Position numbers and translations under genes: made by a program. A DNA stretch of 64,000 bases from Moraxella oblonga NBRC 102422 (GTDB lineage: Bacteria; Pseudomonadota; Gammaproteobacteria; Pseudomonadales; Moraxellaceae): contig NZ_BCYQ01000009.1 of assembly GCF_001598275.1 (NCBI RefSeq), positions 28,272 to 92,271 on the forward strand, written 5' to 3'. Below the pieces are notes generated by a model. The model was not told the origin of the DNA and did no database searches. It saw only the letters and a list, made by a program, of their open reading frames with translations. Below, piece by piece: positions 45,555 to 55,648 of this stretch. Numbering within the stretch: the first letter of the stretch is position 1; every line of letters starts with the position of its first letter.

Positions 45555-46019
45555 TTACTTTACCCCAGAACTGCCAAATCCACCTGCTCCTCGCTCGCTA
45601 TCATCATCAAACTCTGACACCACCTCAAAGCTAGGACGCACCACAGGCACGACCACATATTGTGCCATGCGTTCGGCAGGGTTTAGGGTAAAATCGGTAT
45701 CACTACGATTCCATACCGACACCAAAAGCTCACCTTGATAATCGCTATCAATGAGACCTACCAAATTGCCCAGTACAATACCATGCTTATGCCCAAGCCC
45801 CGAGCGTGGCAAAATCAACCCTGCAAAATTAGGGTCTTTGATATAAATAGCAATCCCTGTGCCAATAAGACGAGTTTCGCCTGCACGAATTACCACAGGT
45901 TCGTCAATGCACGCACGCAAATCAATGCCTGCACTGCCATCGGTGGCATGAGTGGGCAAAGGAAAATTGGGGTCATTGCCGATTTTGGGATTTAGGATTT
46001 TGACTTGGACGAAGTTCAT
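45555..46019 (-). CDS. dut: dUTP diphosphatase
   Basis: Dut hydrolyses dUTP to dUMP and keeps uracil out of DNA. All five family motifs are present in 154 residues: [10 protein letters not shown] (1), [11 protein letters not shown] (2), [16 protein letters not shown] (3), [11 protein letters not shown] (4), and [11 protein letters not shown] (5). It is a trimer-type enzyme. Transcribed on the minus strand; about 30 bases to the Sel1 gene. Confidence 0.97.
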   Translation of the reverse strand: MNFVQVKILNPKIGNDPNFPLPTHATDGSAGIDLRACIDEPVVIRAGETRLIGTGIAIYIKDPNFAGLILPRSGLGHKHGIVLGNLVGLIDSDYQGELLVSVWNRSDTDFTLNPAERMAQYVVVPVVRPSFEVVSEFDDDSERGAGGFGSSGVK

Positions 46020-46075
46020 GGTGCGCCTTAATTAACAATAATTTTGGTTATTATAATGAATTTTTATCCATAAAA

Positions 46076-46104
46076 ATACCCAAAAACAAAAAGTTTTTGG
46101 GTAT
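46076..46104 (-). terminator. Intrinsic terminator of rhodanese-grxC-secB
   Basis: Arms ATACCCAAAAAC and GTTTTTGGGTAT with a TTTTT loop, followed by TTTT on the minus strand, about 15 bases after secB. Confidence 0.8.
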
Positions 46105-46119
46105 GATGAAATGATAAAA

Positions 46120-46554
46120 TCAAGCATCGCCATTGGCTTGGCTTTGTAAAAATGCTTGCTCAAAATTGACAGGAGCAAGGAGTAATTGTGGGAAACTGCC
46201 ACGAGCGATGATGTCGCTGATGACCTCACGAGCATAAGGGAATAGCACGTTTGGGCAATAGGCATTTAGAAGGTGTGGCATATCCGCTTCTGGGATATTT
46301 TTTAGGACAAAAATCCCTGCCTGCTGTACTTCGGCGATAAAGGCGGTACTGCCTGCGTTTTTGGCAGTAACACTGACAGTTAGCACAACTTCTTTATGAT
46401 CCTCGTCAAGGTCAGAACTTGCGGTGGTTAGACCAATATCAAGTTCAGGTTGCCAGTCTTTGGTAAAGACTTCGGCACTAGGTACTTCTAGTGAAATGTC
46501 TTTGACATAAATGCGTTCAAGACCAAGCTGTGGTGCGTTTTGTTCGTCTGCCAT
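46120..46554 (-). CDS. secB: Protein-export chaperone SecB
   Basis: SecB keeps preproteins unfolded and hands them to SecA. The 144-residue protein shows [16 protein letters not shown], the acidic patch with [19 protein letters not shown], and [48 protein letters not shown]. It ends the unit yibN-like rhodanese, grxC, secB, the same order as in enterics. Confidence 0.95.
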   Translation of the reverse strand: MADEQNAPQLGLERIYVKDISLEVPSAEVFTKDWQPELDIGLTTASSDLDEDHKEVVLTVSVTAKNAGSTAFIAEVQQAGIFVLKNIPEADMPHLLNAYCPNVLFPYAREVISDIIARGSFPQLLLAPVNFEQAFLQSQANGDA

Positions 46555-46587
46555 TGCAAGACTCCTTAGAATAATGTGTTTAAAAAA

Positions 46588-46848
46588 TTAGTTAGCAAGC
46601 ATCTCATCAAGTTTGCCTTGACGGTTTAGTGCATCAAGGTCGCTAAATCCACCAATAAAAGTCTCACCAATAAAAATCTTGGGTACGGTGCGATAATGGT
46701 TGGTTTTGATGGCAACTTCATCTGTCTGTGCTTGGCTCATGCCATAGACATCAATCTCGGTGTAGGGTACGCCCTTTTGTTCAAGCAGACGCTTGGCATT
46801 GATGCAATAGGGGCAAGTGGCTTTGGTGTAGATAGTAACGTTTTTCAT
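46588..46848 (-). CDS. grxC: Glutaredoxin 3
   Basis: GrxC is a small dithiol glutaredoxin that reduces ribonucleotide reductase and protein mixed disulfides with glutathione. The 86 residues show the active site CPYC (C12, C15), the cis-Pro in TVPKIFIGE, and the GGFSDLDAL glutathione-binding segment. secB follows 33 bases later and the rhodanese gene lies about 90 bases upstream. Confidence 0.95.
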   Translation of the reverse strand: MKNVTIYTKATCPYCINAKRLLEQKGVPYTEIDVYGMSQAQTDEVAIKTNHYRTVPKIFIGETFIGGFSDLDALNRQGKLDEMLAN

Positions 46849-46938
46849 AATTCACCTCAATTTTGTTTTTAAGATGGGTATGGTGGGTATTTTTTTCAAT
46901 GCCACCATGATAAGAAGTAAGATTTTTGTAATAAACGG

Positions 46939-47349
46939 TTATTTTTTGCTACCAACAAGTGGTAAGCCTTGTGATTGGTAATTGGTGATGCCACCTTCTA
47001 GTCGCATGGCGTTAGGTTTGCCAATGAGCTGAACCGCCATGCCTGCTTGCATGCCAATATCGCAGATAAAGACAATGGGGGTGGTGATGGCTTGTAGCTC
47101 GGTGAGGTGATTTTTAAGTTCTGAAAAAGGAATGTTGCGAGAACCTGCAATATGCCCTGTGGCAAAATTTTTGGCAGGACGAATGTCAATGAGCTTAGCC
47201 TGTTCGTTGTTAACAAGCAATCCTAAGGCTTGGGGAGCGATTTTTTTACCGCTTCTTTTACTTTCAAGGCTAAACAGCATGATGGCAAGCACAATCCAAA
47301 TCCCAAATAAAAAGGGGTGATTGCCCATAAATTCAAACCAACGTTCCAC
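46939..47349 (-). CDS. Membrane-anchored rhodanese (YibN-like)
   Basis: A 136-residue single-domain rhodanese with one N-terminal membrane helix (FLFGIWIVLAIMLFSLESKR). The domain has LIDIRPAKNFATGHIAGSRNIPF and the active-site Cys in FICDIGMQAG. The start is a GTG at 47349, with GGAG well placed before it and a sequence resembling the E. coli YibN N-terminus; the ATG at 47328 would cut the first part of the membrane helix. Rhodaneses carry sulfane sulfur, and YibN of E. coli has lately been linked with the membrane insertase. Substrate here unknown. Confidence 0.88.
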   Translation of the reverse strand: MERWFEFMGNHPFLFGIWIVLAIMLFSLESKRSGKKIAPQALGLLVNNEQAKLIDIRPAKNFATGHIAGSRNIPFSELKNHLTELQAITTPIVFICDIGMQAGMAVQLIGKPNAMRLEGGITNYQSQGLPLVGSKK

Positions 47350-47424
47350 ATTAACTCCATAAATTTTTTACAAGCGGTTATTATACCCTAAATTTGGGCG
47401 ATTGACTATTTTAAAAAAACATAC

Positions 47425-48471
47425 TTACTTCTTGACATTCAATTTATGGTTGGTCTGGGCTTCGGCAACAAGTGTATTAAAATTAGACACACGTCTTGCC
47501 AGCACTTCACCATTTGCCACCGCTTGCCAAAATGCACAGCCTTTGGCATTGGGTTGATGATTGCAATCACGAAATTGGCATTGACCAGACAACTCATTTA
47601 ACTCATCAAAACCTGCCAAAATATCCACACTATCCAAATGCCAAATGCCGTATTCACGAATGCCAGGACTGTCAATAATGCCACCCTTGCCCATATCCAT
47701 GTCATCATAGGGGAAAAGTCGGCTTGCGGTGGTGGTGTGCTGACCTAGATTTGAGCTGTCTGAAATGACATTGGTGGATTGCATGGCGTGGGGCAAAAGG
47801 CGATTGATGAGACTTGATTTGCCCACACCCGATTGTCCTGCAAAAATGACCAACTTGCCATTAATGCGTGTTTGCAAATCATCAAGTCCTGTGTCATCAT
47901 TGGCACAGGTTGTGATGATATCAAAATGATATTTTTTACCAAGTTCTTGATATTCTTGAAAAATATTTAGGCTATCAGGATAATCGCCCAACAAATCAGC
48001 CTTATTTAACACCAATAATGGCTCTACATTTGATAGTCGGCAAATCAGCAAATAACGGTCAATCAGCTCTGTGGCAGGTTTTGGCAGAGGGGCGAACACC
48101 ACCACAAGCATGGCAACATTACTTGCAACAGGTTTGATTTTATGATAGCGGTCAGGGCGAGTAATGAGCGTAGTGCGTGGGGCTAGTGCCTCTATCGTGT
48201 TTGTTGCGGTCGCAACATCAACATGAATTTTTACCGTATCGCCCACCGTCAAAGGAGGTAAGGTTGTGCGGGCATGACAACGGCGAATGTCGCCAATTTG
48301 TAAATGAGCGGTCAAGGCAGGAGGTATGGCACTAATCTGCACATCAAGCTGTTTGCCAAAATGCGAAACAATCACCCCTGTGATTAACGCATCGTTATCA
48401 GCCAATTGGTGATTTTTTTGGATTTGGCGAGTTTGGTTTTGGGTGAGTTTGCGTTTTTTGATAAAAGTCAT
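47425..48471 (-). CDS. rsgA: Ribosome small subunit biogenesis GTPase RsgA
   Basis: RsgA is a circularly permuted GTPase that tests maturation of the 30S subunit. The 348 residues have an N-terminal OB domain (LITGVIVSHFGKQLDV), G4 (VLNKADLL), G1 (FAGQSGVGKSSLINRLLP), G3 (IDSPGIREYGI) and the C-terminal zinc knuckle CQFRDCNHQPNAKGC. All are intact. The ATG at 48471 lies 4 bases after the argO stop, so the two are probably coupled. An in-frame TTG earlier would overlap argO. Confidence 0.95.
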   Translation of the reverse strand: MTFIKKRKLTQNQTRQIQKNHQLADNDALITGVIVSHFGKQLDVQISAIPPALTAHLQIGDIRRCHARTTLPPLTVGDTVKIHVDVATATNTIEALAPRTTLITRPDRYHKIKPVASNVAMLVVVFAPLPKPATELIDRYLLICRLSNVEPLLVLNKADLLGDYPDSLNIFQEYQELGKKYHFDIITTCANDDTGLDDLQTRINGKLVIFAGQSGVGKSSLINRLLPHAMQSTNVISDSSNLGQHTTTASRLFPYDDMDMGKGGIIDSPGIREYGIWHLDSVDILAGFDELNELSGQCQFRDCNHQPNAKGCAFWQAVANGEVLARRVSNFNTLVAEAQTNHKLNVKK

Positions 48472-48475
48472 GTCA

Positions 48476-49105
48476 TTATTGGTTAACAAAATTATAAGTA
48501 TATCTTAACAAACCGATGGCAATTGCCCACATGATGATGCCAATGAATGCATCAAGGATTTGCCATGTTTTGGCTTTTTGAAAATAAGGAATGAGTAGTC
48601 TTGCCCCATAACCTAGCCCAAAAAACCACATGGCAGAAGCACTAACCGCCCCCATCAAAAAAAGCGGTTTTTGGGCAAATGTCAAAGGACTGGCAATCGT
48701 ACCCACCAGCACAAGCGTGTCTAAATAGACGTGAGGGTTTAGAAGTGTGAGAGCAAGTGTGGTGGCAATGGTTTTTTTGAGCGTTTGTTTGGTGTGATTG
48801 TCGTCTAAACTTAGCTGTGAATTGCCCAAATAAGAGGAACGAAAAGCACGATAGCCATACCAAAATAAAAACATTGCCCCAAAAATAGCAAGGGTAATCT
48901 TAAAGGTGGTGTTTTTGTCAATCAAACTACCAAACCCAAGCACGCCCAAACTTAGCAGGGTAAAATCACACAAAAAGCACACCAAACACACCCAAAAAAT
49001 GTGTTGTTTGAGTAAGCCCTGTTTTAACACGTAAGCGTTTTGTGCACCAATGGCAACAATCAAGCCAAAAGACACCCAAAAGCCATGAAGTATCGTAGTA
49101 AACAT
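48476..49105 (-). CDS. argO: LysE/ArgO-type arginine exporter
   Basis: A 209-residue inner membrane protein of the LysE/ArgO family with about six helices. Marks: GFWVSFGLIVAIGAQNAYVLKQGLLKQHIFWVCLVCFLCDFTLLSLGVLGFG and LALTLLNPHVYLDTLVLVGTIAS. The GAQNAYVLKQG segment is that of ArgO proteins, which export L-arginine or lysine when they are in excess. Its position between argG and rsgA supports an arginine link. A regulator gene of the ArgP/LysG type is not adjacent. Confidence 0.88.
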   Translation of the reverse strand: MFTTILHGFWVSFGLIVAIGAQNAYVLKQGLLKQHIFWVCLVCFLCDFTLLSLGVLGFGSLIDKNTTFKITLAIFGAMFLFWYGYRAFRSSYLGNSQLSLDDNHTKQTLKKTIATTLALTLLNPHVYLDTLVLVGTIASPLTFAQKPLFLMGAVSASAMWFFGLGYGARLLIPYFQKAKTWQILDAFIGIIMWAIAIGLLRYTYNFVNQ

Positions 49106-49117
49106 AACATACAACCA

Positions 49118-49143
49118 AAAGCACGCTCAAATAAAGCGTGCTT
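49118..49143 (-). terminator. Hairpin between argG and argO
   Basis: Arms AAGCACGCT and AGCGTGCTT with a TTATTTG-type loop, about 20 bases after the argG stop. The T-run is broken, so it may be a partial terminator that lets some transcription reach argO. Confidence 0.55.
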
Positions 49144-49163
49144 GTTTTAAAATGAATTTGGTA

Positions 49164-50507
<1,344 letters not shown>

Positions 50508-50690
50508 TTATTTTAATCAAACAAAATCACTTGGAAAAAATTATAACATTTTTACTCATGCTTGGGGTGGAAATTTTAAAAATTCCCAAAATTTTTGTGA
50601 AAAGATGTGAAAAATGAAAAAAAATTTGTTAGAATTACCTCCTTAAATAGTCAGTATTTTTAAAATTGATGATATGGATACCACCTTATT

Positions 50691-51182
50691 ATGATAAAAC
50701 TACGTATTGATACCAATGCACAGACTTTGACTGTGCTAGATAATGATAATGTTGTTGCAACTTTTGTTGTTTCTACCGCAAAAAATGGCACAGGGCAACT
50801 TGAAGGTTCAGGTTGTACGCCACTAGGTCGTCATGTCATCGGCAACAAGATTGGTGGCGATTTTCCCAAAAATGCGGTATTTGTGGGGCGTGTGTTTACA
50901 GGCGAGATTTATGACGATGAGCTTGGGCGGATTCATCCAGAAAGAGATTGGATTTTGAGCCGAATTTTGTGGCTAAAAGGTGTGGAGCAGGGTTTTAATT
51001 TGGGTAAAACCGCCGATGGTAAAGTCTGCGATACGCACGCACGTTATATATATATTCATGGTACGCCAGACACTGAACCTATGGGCGTGCCAATGTCGCA
51101 TGGTTGTGTGCGTATGCATAATGATGATGTAATTGCATTATATGAGATGGTAGAGGTAGGTACGTCTGTTATTATTGTATAA
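50691..51182 (+). CDS. L,D-transpeptidase (YkuD) family protein
   Basis: A 163-residue YkuD-domain protein without a signal peptide or membrane helix. The catalytic motif is YIHGTPDTEPMGVPMSHGCVRMHNDD, with nucleophilic Cys in SHGCVRM and His 16-18 residues before. YkuD enzymes make 3-3 crosslinks or attach lipoproteins to peptidoglycan in the periplasm. The lack of a signal peptide is odd for that role and resembles the short YafK/ErfK-like cytosolic homologues seen in Acinetobacter-type genomes; another start is not seen. A LysR gene follows 25 bases later. Confidence 0.88.
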   Translation: MIKLRIDTNAQTLTVLDNDNVVATFVVSTAKNGTGQLEGSGCTPLGRHVIGNKIGGDFPKNAVFVGRVFTGEIYDDELGRIHPERDWILSRILWLKGVEQGFNLGKTADGKVCDTHARYIYIHGTPDTEPMGVPMSHGCVRMHNDDVIALYEMVEVGTSVIIV

Positions 51183-51207
51183 TAAAACATAAAAATTAAG
51201 GTTAATC

Positions 51208-52173
51208 ATGAATTTACAAAAAGTTGATTTGAATTTACTTGTCTATCTAGATGTTCTACTTCGTGAAAAAAACGTAACACGTGCTGCCGAACAACTTGAC
51301 ATCACCCAACCTGCGATGAGTAATATCTTACGCAGACTTCGCTCACTGTTTAACGACCCTCTACTGGTACGTTCAAGTGAGGGCATGACACCCACCGAGC
51401 GAGCTACCGAGCTACAACCTCGCATTCGTGAGATACTTTCAGATGTGGGCGTACTCTTGGAGCCACGTACTGAATTTCGCCCTTATAGCACCTCTCGTGT
51501 GTTTCGTATCATGACATCAGACTATGCCGAAGCCACGCTTGTGCCACGACTTGTCAAGGCGTTGCGGTCAGAAGCCCCTAACGTCATTTTGGATTTTTTA
51601 ACACCCTCTGATGTATCCTATCGTGATATGGAGCAAGGACGGGTAGATTTGGCAATCAACCGCTTTAATGAAATTCCTCAAAGTTTCCATCAGGTGTTGG
51701 TATGGCGTGATACATTTAGCTGTTTGTTGTCAGCAGACAGTCCGTATTTGTACCGTTTTAATTTAAAAAGCTATCTAAAAGCTCAGCATGTTTGGGTATC
51801 TAAAACAGGCATGGGGGTAGGTTTTGGGGTCAATCCAGAAAAGTCAGGCGGTCTAGGTTCAATAGACCAAGCCTTGCAACGGTTGGGTACAAAACGCCAA
51901 ATCAGCGTTTTTACTCGCCATTATCAAATGCCAGCCATGCTTATTGCCAATAAGGATTTGATTGCAACGCTACCCACTCGTGTTGCCAAACTTCAAGCCC
52001 AAAATAACCCCAAAATCGTGGTAAAAGAACCACCATTTTTTATTCCAGAGTTTGAGCTGACAATGGCGTGGTCTCCTCTATTGCAACATCACCCTGCTCA
52101 TAAATGGCTACGTCAACTTATCATTCATGTGGCACGGCAGATTATGGCAGAAGAAGAGGCTAATTCTACCTAA
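51208..52173 (+). CDS. LysR-type transcriptional regulator
   Basis: A 321-residue LysR regulator of the NodD/LeuO-like subgroup by its N-terminus (VDLNLLVYLDVLLREKNVTRAAEQLDITQPAMSNILRRLRSLFNDPLLVRSSEGMTPTERA). The effector domain runs from about residue 95 with the typical SDYAEATLVPRLVKALRSEAPNVILDF. It follows the transpeptidase gene by 25 bases and may be in its transcript; whether it regulates it is not visible. The C-terminus is complete. Confidence 0.9.
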   Translation: MNLQKVDLNLLVYLDVLLREKNVTRAAEQLDITQPAMSNILRRLRSLFNDPLLVRSSEGMTPTERATELQPRIREILSDVGVLLEPRTEFRPYSTSRVFRIMTSDYAEATLVPRLVKALRSEAPNVILDFLTPSDVSYRDMEQGRVDLAINRFNEIPQSFHQVLVWRDTFSCLLSADSPYLYRFNLKSYLKAQHVWVSKTGMGVGFGVNPEKSGGLGSIDQALQRLGTKRQISVFTRHYQMPAMLIANKDLIATLPTRVAKLQAQNNPKIVVKEPPFFIPEFELTMAWSPLLQHHPAHKWLRQLIIHVARQIMAEEEANST

Positions 52174-52252
52174 AAAATGTATACAAGGTGTGTACACATA
52201 TACCAAAAAGAATTTTACGTATAGTCAATTCTACTCAAAAACAAACAAAGGT

Positions 52253-52350
52253 TTTTTGTTTGTGGTAGGCTTATCAAACCATAACAGAAAACCGCTTTAT
52301 CCGCAAGCAAGCTCAAGGTGAAGGTTTTTATGTGATTTGATGTGAATTAA
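52253..52350. repeat. Dispersed repeat of about 100 bases, copy A
   Basis: TTTTTTGTTTGTGGTAGGC through AAAACCGCTTTATCC to TTTGATGTGAATTAA matches copy B at 36729-36829 in the same orientation. It lies between the LysR gene and the histidine-rich gene and has no reading frame. Confidence 0.6.
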
Positions 52351-52407
52351 GCATGATGTTGAACCCTAAAAAATAAGCCCCAAATTGGAGCTTATTTTCT
52401 ATCAGTA

Positions 52408-52743
52408 TTAAGTCAAAATCTCAACTGCCCCATGATCATCACAATGGTCGCCATGTTGGTAGTGTAAACGTCCGTCCACGATATAGCAAATGTGGTCGCC
52501 ATGTGGCACAGCTTCGTGTCCACAGCCTTCGCCATGAATGTGGTCTTGGCAGTTAAAGGCGTGATTGCAGGTGGCGGGATTTTGCTCGCTGATTTCTAAG
52601 ATATGCTCATCAACGTGGTCGCCATGCACGTGGTGCAGATGACCGTCATGCAAATAATCCACATGGTCTCCATGACGAATGGCGGTATGTCCACAGTCTT
52701 TGCCGTGAACGTGGTCGTGGTGAGCGTGAATGGTGCAAGTCAT
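52408..52743 (-). CDS. Histidine-rich tandem-repeat metal-binding protein
   Basis: A 111-residue protein of which nearly a quarter is His. It is built of two copies of one unit, about residues 8-47 and 64-104: H-x-H-G-(K/E)-x-C-G-H-x-A-(I/V)-x-H-G-D-H, then a short strand ending Y and D-G-(H/R)-L-H-x-x-H-G-D-H-x-D-x-H. The two Cys per unit and His clusters point to binding of zinc, nickel or copper. No signal peptide is seen, so it should be cytosolic, perhaps for metal storage. The upstream region shared with the next gene has an ATAACAAA...TTTGTTAT inverted repeat, but no clear Zur or Fur box. Confidence 0.72.
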   Translation of the reverse strand: MTCTIHAHHDHVHGKDCGHTAIRHGDHVDYLHDGHLHHVHGDHVDEHILEISEQNPATCNHAFNCQDHIHGEGCGHEAVPHGDHICYIVDGRLHYQHGDHCDDHGAVEILT

Positions 52744-52827
52744 GATGAACTTTCCTTTTACAATTAAAATAAAAACTGCTTTTATTTTAACGCATTAATA
52801 TAAAAAGTAAAGGTTACATCATTTCAA

Positions 52828-52857
52828 AATAACAAATAAAATCAGTCTTTTTTGTTA
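52828..52857. promoter_or_regulatory. Inverted repeat in a divergent promoter region
   Basis: Perfect ATAACAAA and TTTGTTAT half-sites 14 bases apart lie between the histidine-rich gene and the substrate-binding lipoprotein gene. It could bind a regulator of either gene; AT-rich sequence makes chance possible. Confidence 0.35.
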
Positions 52858-53011
52858 TGATTAAAATTAAAATCCAAATTTTTTTGTAGGGTTTTTTAAA
52901 GCAATATTATATAATATGCTGTTTGTGATTTTACAAAAAAGAGACATTGATTTTAATTGGGTCATTGCATAAAATATGTGCGATTGATGTTTTAACTATT
53001 GAAGGAATAAA

Positions 53012-54037
53012 ATGAAATTACATCACTTATCTGCGTTGGTACTGGCGACCGCCATTCTGTTTGGTTGTGGTGGCGATAAAGCTTCGCCTGTTGAGTCCGC
53101 CAAAGATGCCTCTACTCAAACTGACAAAGCTCCAAAAAGTGTTGCCATCAGTGCGATTGTGGAGCATCCATCGCTAGATGATATTAGAAAAGGCGTGGTG
53201 CATGGACTGGGTGAGGCAGGCTATAAAGATGGTGAAAATTTGATAATTAATTTTCAATCAGCTCAGGGTAATATGGCAACCGCAGGGCAGATTGCAAAAC
53301 AGTTTGCTTCTGAAAACCATGATGCTATTGTGGCAATTACCACGCCAACCGCCCAAAACATCGTGGCAGTAACCCAAAATATTCCAGTTATCTATACTGC
53401 CGTTTCTGACCCTGTGGCCGCCAAACTCATCAATGAACAAGGTGTTGCCAATCAGCCCAACGTAACAGGGTTATCTAGTGAGTTACCACTTGAACCGCAG
53501 ATTGAGTTATTTACCAAAATTAAGCCAAATGCCAAACGTATCGGCTATGTGTATAGTTCGGGTGAAGCCAATTCGGTCTCTTTAAGAGAGCGTTTGGCAG
53601 TGGAGTTGCCAAAACATGGCATGACACTGGTTGATGTGCCTGCCAACCGCTCATCAGATGTGGCAAATGCCACTCGTTCGTTGGTTGGTAAGGTGGATTT
53701 GCTGTACACGTCTATGGATAATGGTGTGGCATCGGCCATGGAGGCTATGGTGGGTGTTGCCAATGAGATTGATGTGCCGATTGTAACATCTGATGAATTT
53801 AGTGTCAGACGTGGGGCAAGTGCAGGGCTTGGGGTGAATGATTTTGATTTTGGAGTAACAACCGCCAAAATGGTTGCTCAAATCCTAGACGGTGCCAAAC
53901 CTGCTGACATCAAACCGCAAGTGATGAATACATTGACGTTGTATGTCAGTCCAAAACACGCCAGCGAACAGGGCATTGCGATAAGTGATGAGCTGTTGCA
54001 AAATGCGGTCAATGTGGATAGCACACCTGCTAAGTGA
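53012..54037 (+). CDS. ABC transporter substrate-binding lipoprotein (PF04392 type), orphan
   Basis: A 341-residue lipoprotein (lipobox LFGC, C19) of the TrpX/PF04392 group of periplasmic binding proteins. Marks: PKSVAISAIVEHPSLDDIRKGVVHGLGEAGYKDGENLIINFQSAQGN, then IVAITTPTAQNIVAVTQNIPVIYTAVSDPVAAKLI, and IGYVYSSGEANSVSL. Members of the family bind aromatic amino acids or related ligands. They usually precede genes for a permease and an ATPase; here none follows, and the next gene is convergent. It must either use a transporter encoded elsewhere or work alone. Confidence 0.9.
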   Translation: MKLHHLSALVLATAILFGCGGDKASPVESAKDASTQTDKAPKSVAISAIVEHPSLDDIRKGVVHGLGEAGYKDGENLIINFQSAQGNMATAGQIAKQFASENHDAIVAITTPTAQNIVAVTQNIPVIYTAVSDPVAAKLINEQGVANQPNVTGLSSELPLEPQIELFTKIKPNAKRIGYVYSSGEANSVSLRERLAVELPKHGMTLVDVPANRSSDVANATRSLVGKVDLLYTSMDNGVASAMEAMVGVANEIDVPIVTSDEFSVRRGASAGLGVNDFDFGVTTAKMVAQILDGAKPADIKPQVMNTLTLYVSPKHASEQGIAISDELLQNAVNVDSTPAK

Positions 54038-54049
54038 TTTTTTATTAGT

Positions 54050-54080
54050 CAAGCCACCGTCATTTTGGCGGTGGTTTTTA
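54050..54080. terminator. Shared intrinsic terminator
   Basis: Arms AGCCACCG and CGGTGGTT with a loop TCATTTTGG, followed by TTTT, between two convergent genes. Confidence 0.7.
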
Positions 54081-54920
54081 TGATTGGGTTAATGTGATAA
54101 ACACAAGCTCTGGACGGTTAAAAATTCTAGGTACTCGTGTGGATTCTCGTGCCAAACCCCGACTGACGATGAATTTACTTTTGCCACGCTCGTCATCAAA
54201 CTCATAAAGCCCGCCTGCATACTTGGGCAAAAATCCTTGATTGGGAGCAAATACGCCATTAATGATAAATGGCACTCGCCATTGCCCACCGTGTGCGTGT
54301 CCTGACAGTATCACATCAAAGTCATACTCACGATAGGTGTCAATGCGTTCTGGACGGTGGCTTAATAAAATATTGATATTGTCCTTATTTAAATTGGCAG
54401 TGATGGCTGTTAAATCTTTGTCAAAATGACCGCCATCAGGGTCAGAAATTCCGTGAACAATCACATTGGTATTGGGAATGGCTATGCTTTTGCCGTGAAT
54501 GACTGATACACCATGCTCGGTAATGGCTTTAATGACTTGATTGTATTGTTGTTGTGGTAGCCAATTTTCGTGGTTGCCATCGACATAGTAAGTCGGAGCA
54601 ATGGCGGGCAGTTGGCTTAATAAGCTATCGGCATTATCAAAGGGTCGTTTATCATCATAAATATCCCCACCCAATAATATCACATCAGGCTGTTTTTGTT
54701 TTAAAATATCCACAAGCCATTTTTGATTGTCGCCATAATAGCAGGCGTGTAAATCGGTAATGAGGGCGATATTAAGATTTTTATTGCCTTTAAAACCCAC
54801 ATCATCAAATTGATAATCTACCACCTTTAATAAATGACTATAAATCAAGATCAACAGAATCACCAATAAAACCATTAGCCGTTTTATCAGTGATTTTTTG
54901 TGTTTTTTAAAAAAAGTCAT
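54078..54920 (-). CDS. Metallophosphoesterase, membrane-anchored (YaeI-like)
   Basis: A 280-residue calcineurin-like phosphoesterase with an N-terminal membrane helix (LIKRLMVLLVILLILIYSHLL). Metal motifs in order: ALITDLHACYYGD (D-x-H), LLGGDIYDDKRP (G-D), DGNHENW (G-N-H-E), and ILSGHAHGGQWR (G-H-x-H). Near YaeI and related UDP-diacylglucosamine-type phosphodiesterases by pattern, though LpxH itself is not anchored. The ATG at 54920 shares bases with the pdxH stop (TAATG), so it is coupled to pdxH; a longer frame is less likely. Confidence 0.87.
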   Translation of the reverse strand: MTFFKKHKKSLIKRLMVLLVILLILIYSHLLKVVDYQFDDVGFKGNKNLNIALITDLHACYYGDNQKWLVDILKQKQPDVILLGGDIYDDKRPFDNADSLLSQLPAIAPTYYVDGNHENWLPQQQYNQVIKAITEHGVSVIHGKSIAIPNTNVIVHGISDPDGGHFDKDLTAITANLNKDNINILLSHRPERIDTYREYDFDVILSGHAHGGQWRVPFIINGVFAPNQGFLPKYAGGLYEFDDERGKSKFIVSRGLARESTRVPRIFNRPELVFITLTQS

Positions 54921-55573
54921 TAGGGCAAAATCCGCTCTCTGACCCATTTCTCATTTTCTTTTTTATAGACAATGCGGTCATGCATACGGTTGGCTCGCCC
55001 TTGCCAAAATTCAATCTTATCAGCAATCAATAAATACCCACCCCAAAACTCTGGGCGTGGTACATGAGTGCCAAACTGGGTTTGATAGTTGACAAAATCG
55101 CCCTCCATCACCTCACGGCTATCCACCACACCACTTTGGGGGCGACTGACCCACGCTGCCAGCTGGCTGTCAATGGGGCGAGAGGCAAAATAAGTGTCCG
55201 ATAACTCTTCGTCCAATTTTTGTACCGCACCACTGATACGTACTTGGCGTTCCATGTCTGCCCAAAAAAACAGACATTCGGCGTGGGGGTTTTGTGCCAA
55301 ATCTTGCCCCTTATCGCTGTCATAATTGGTATAAAATACCAAAAACACCTCATCGCCACGCTCCACAACTTCACGCATGAGTACCGTGCGTACGCTTGGG
55401 CGATTGTCTGCCCCACAGGTTGCCACGCTCATGGCGTAGGGTTCTTTGACTTTTTCAGCCAAAGCGTCTTTTATCCATTGGTCAAACAAAGGATAAGGTG
55501 TGTTTGGGGTGTTTTGTTCAATCAGCTCATCTTTTTCATAAGATTGACGGCTGGCACTAAAATCAATGCCCAT
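54920..55573 (-). CDS. pdxH: Pyridoxamine 5'-phosphate oxidase
   Basis: PdxH oxidises PNP or PMP to pyridoxal phosphate using FMN and oxygen. The 217 residues have PYAMSVATCGADNRPSVRTVLMREV, VFYTNYDSDKGQDLAQNPHAECLFFW, ISGAVQKLDEELSDTYFASRPIDSQLAAWVS, and the C-terminal EFWQGRANRMHDRIVYKKENEKWVRERILP, where R-x-H-D contacts substrate. Complete and typical. Confidence 0.96.
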   Translation of the reverse strand: MGIDFSASRQSYEKDELIEQNTPNTPYPLFDQWIKDALAEKVKEPYAMSVATCGADNRPSVRTVLMREVVERGDEVFLVFYTNYDSDKGQDLAQNPHAECLFFWADMERQVRISGAVQKLDEELSDTYFASRPIDSQLAAWVSRPQSGVVDSREVMEGDFVNYQTQFGTHVPRPEFWGGYLLIADKIEFWQGRANRMHDRIVYKKENEKWVRERILP

Positions 55574-55648
55574 AGGGTTTACCTTTTATTAAAACTGTTT
55601 TAATTTATCTTGGCTGGGTAATTCAAAAAGCAGAGCTTGTTTCTACTT

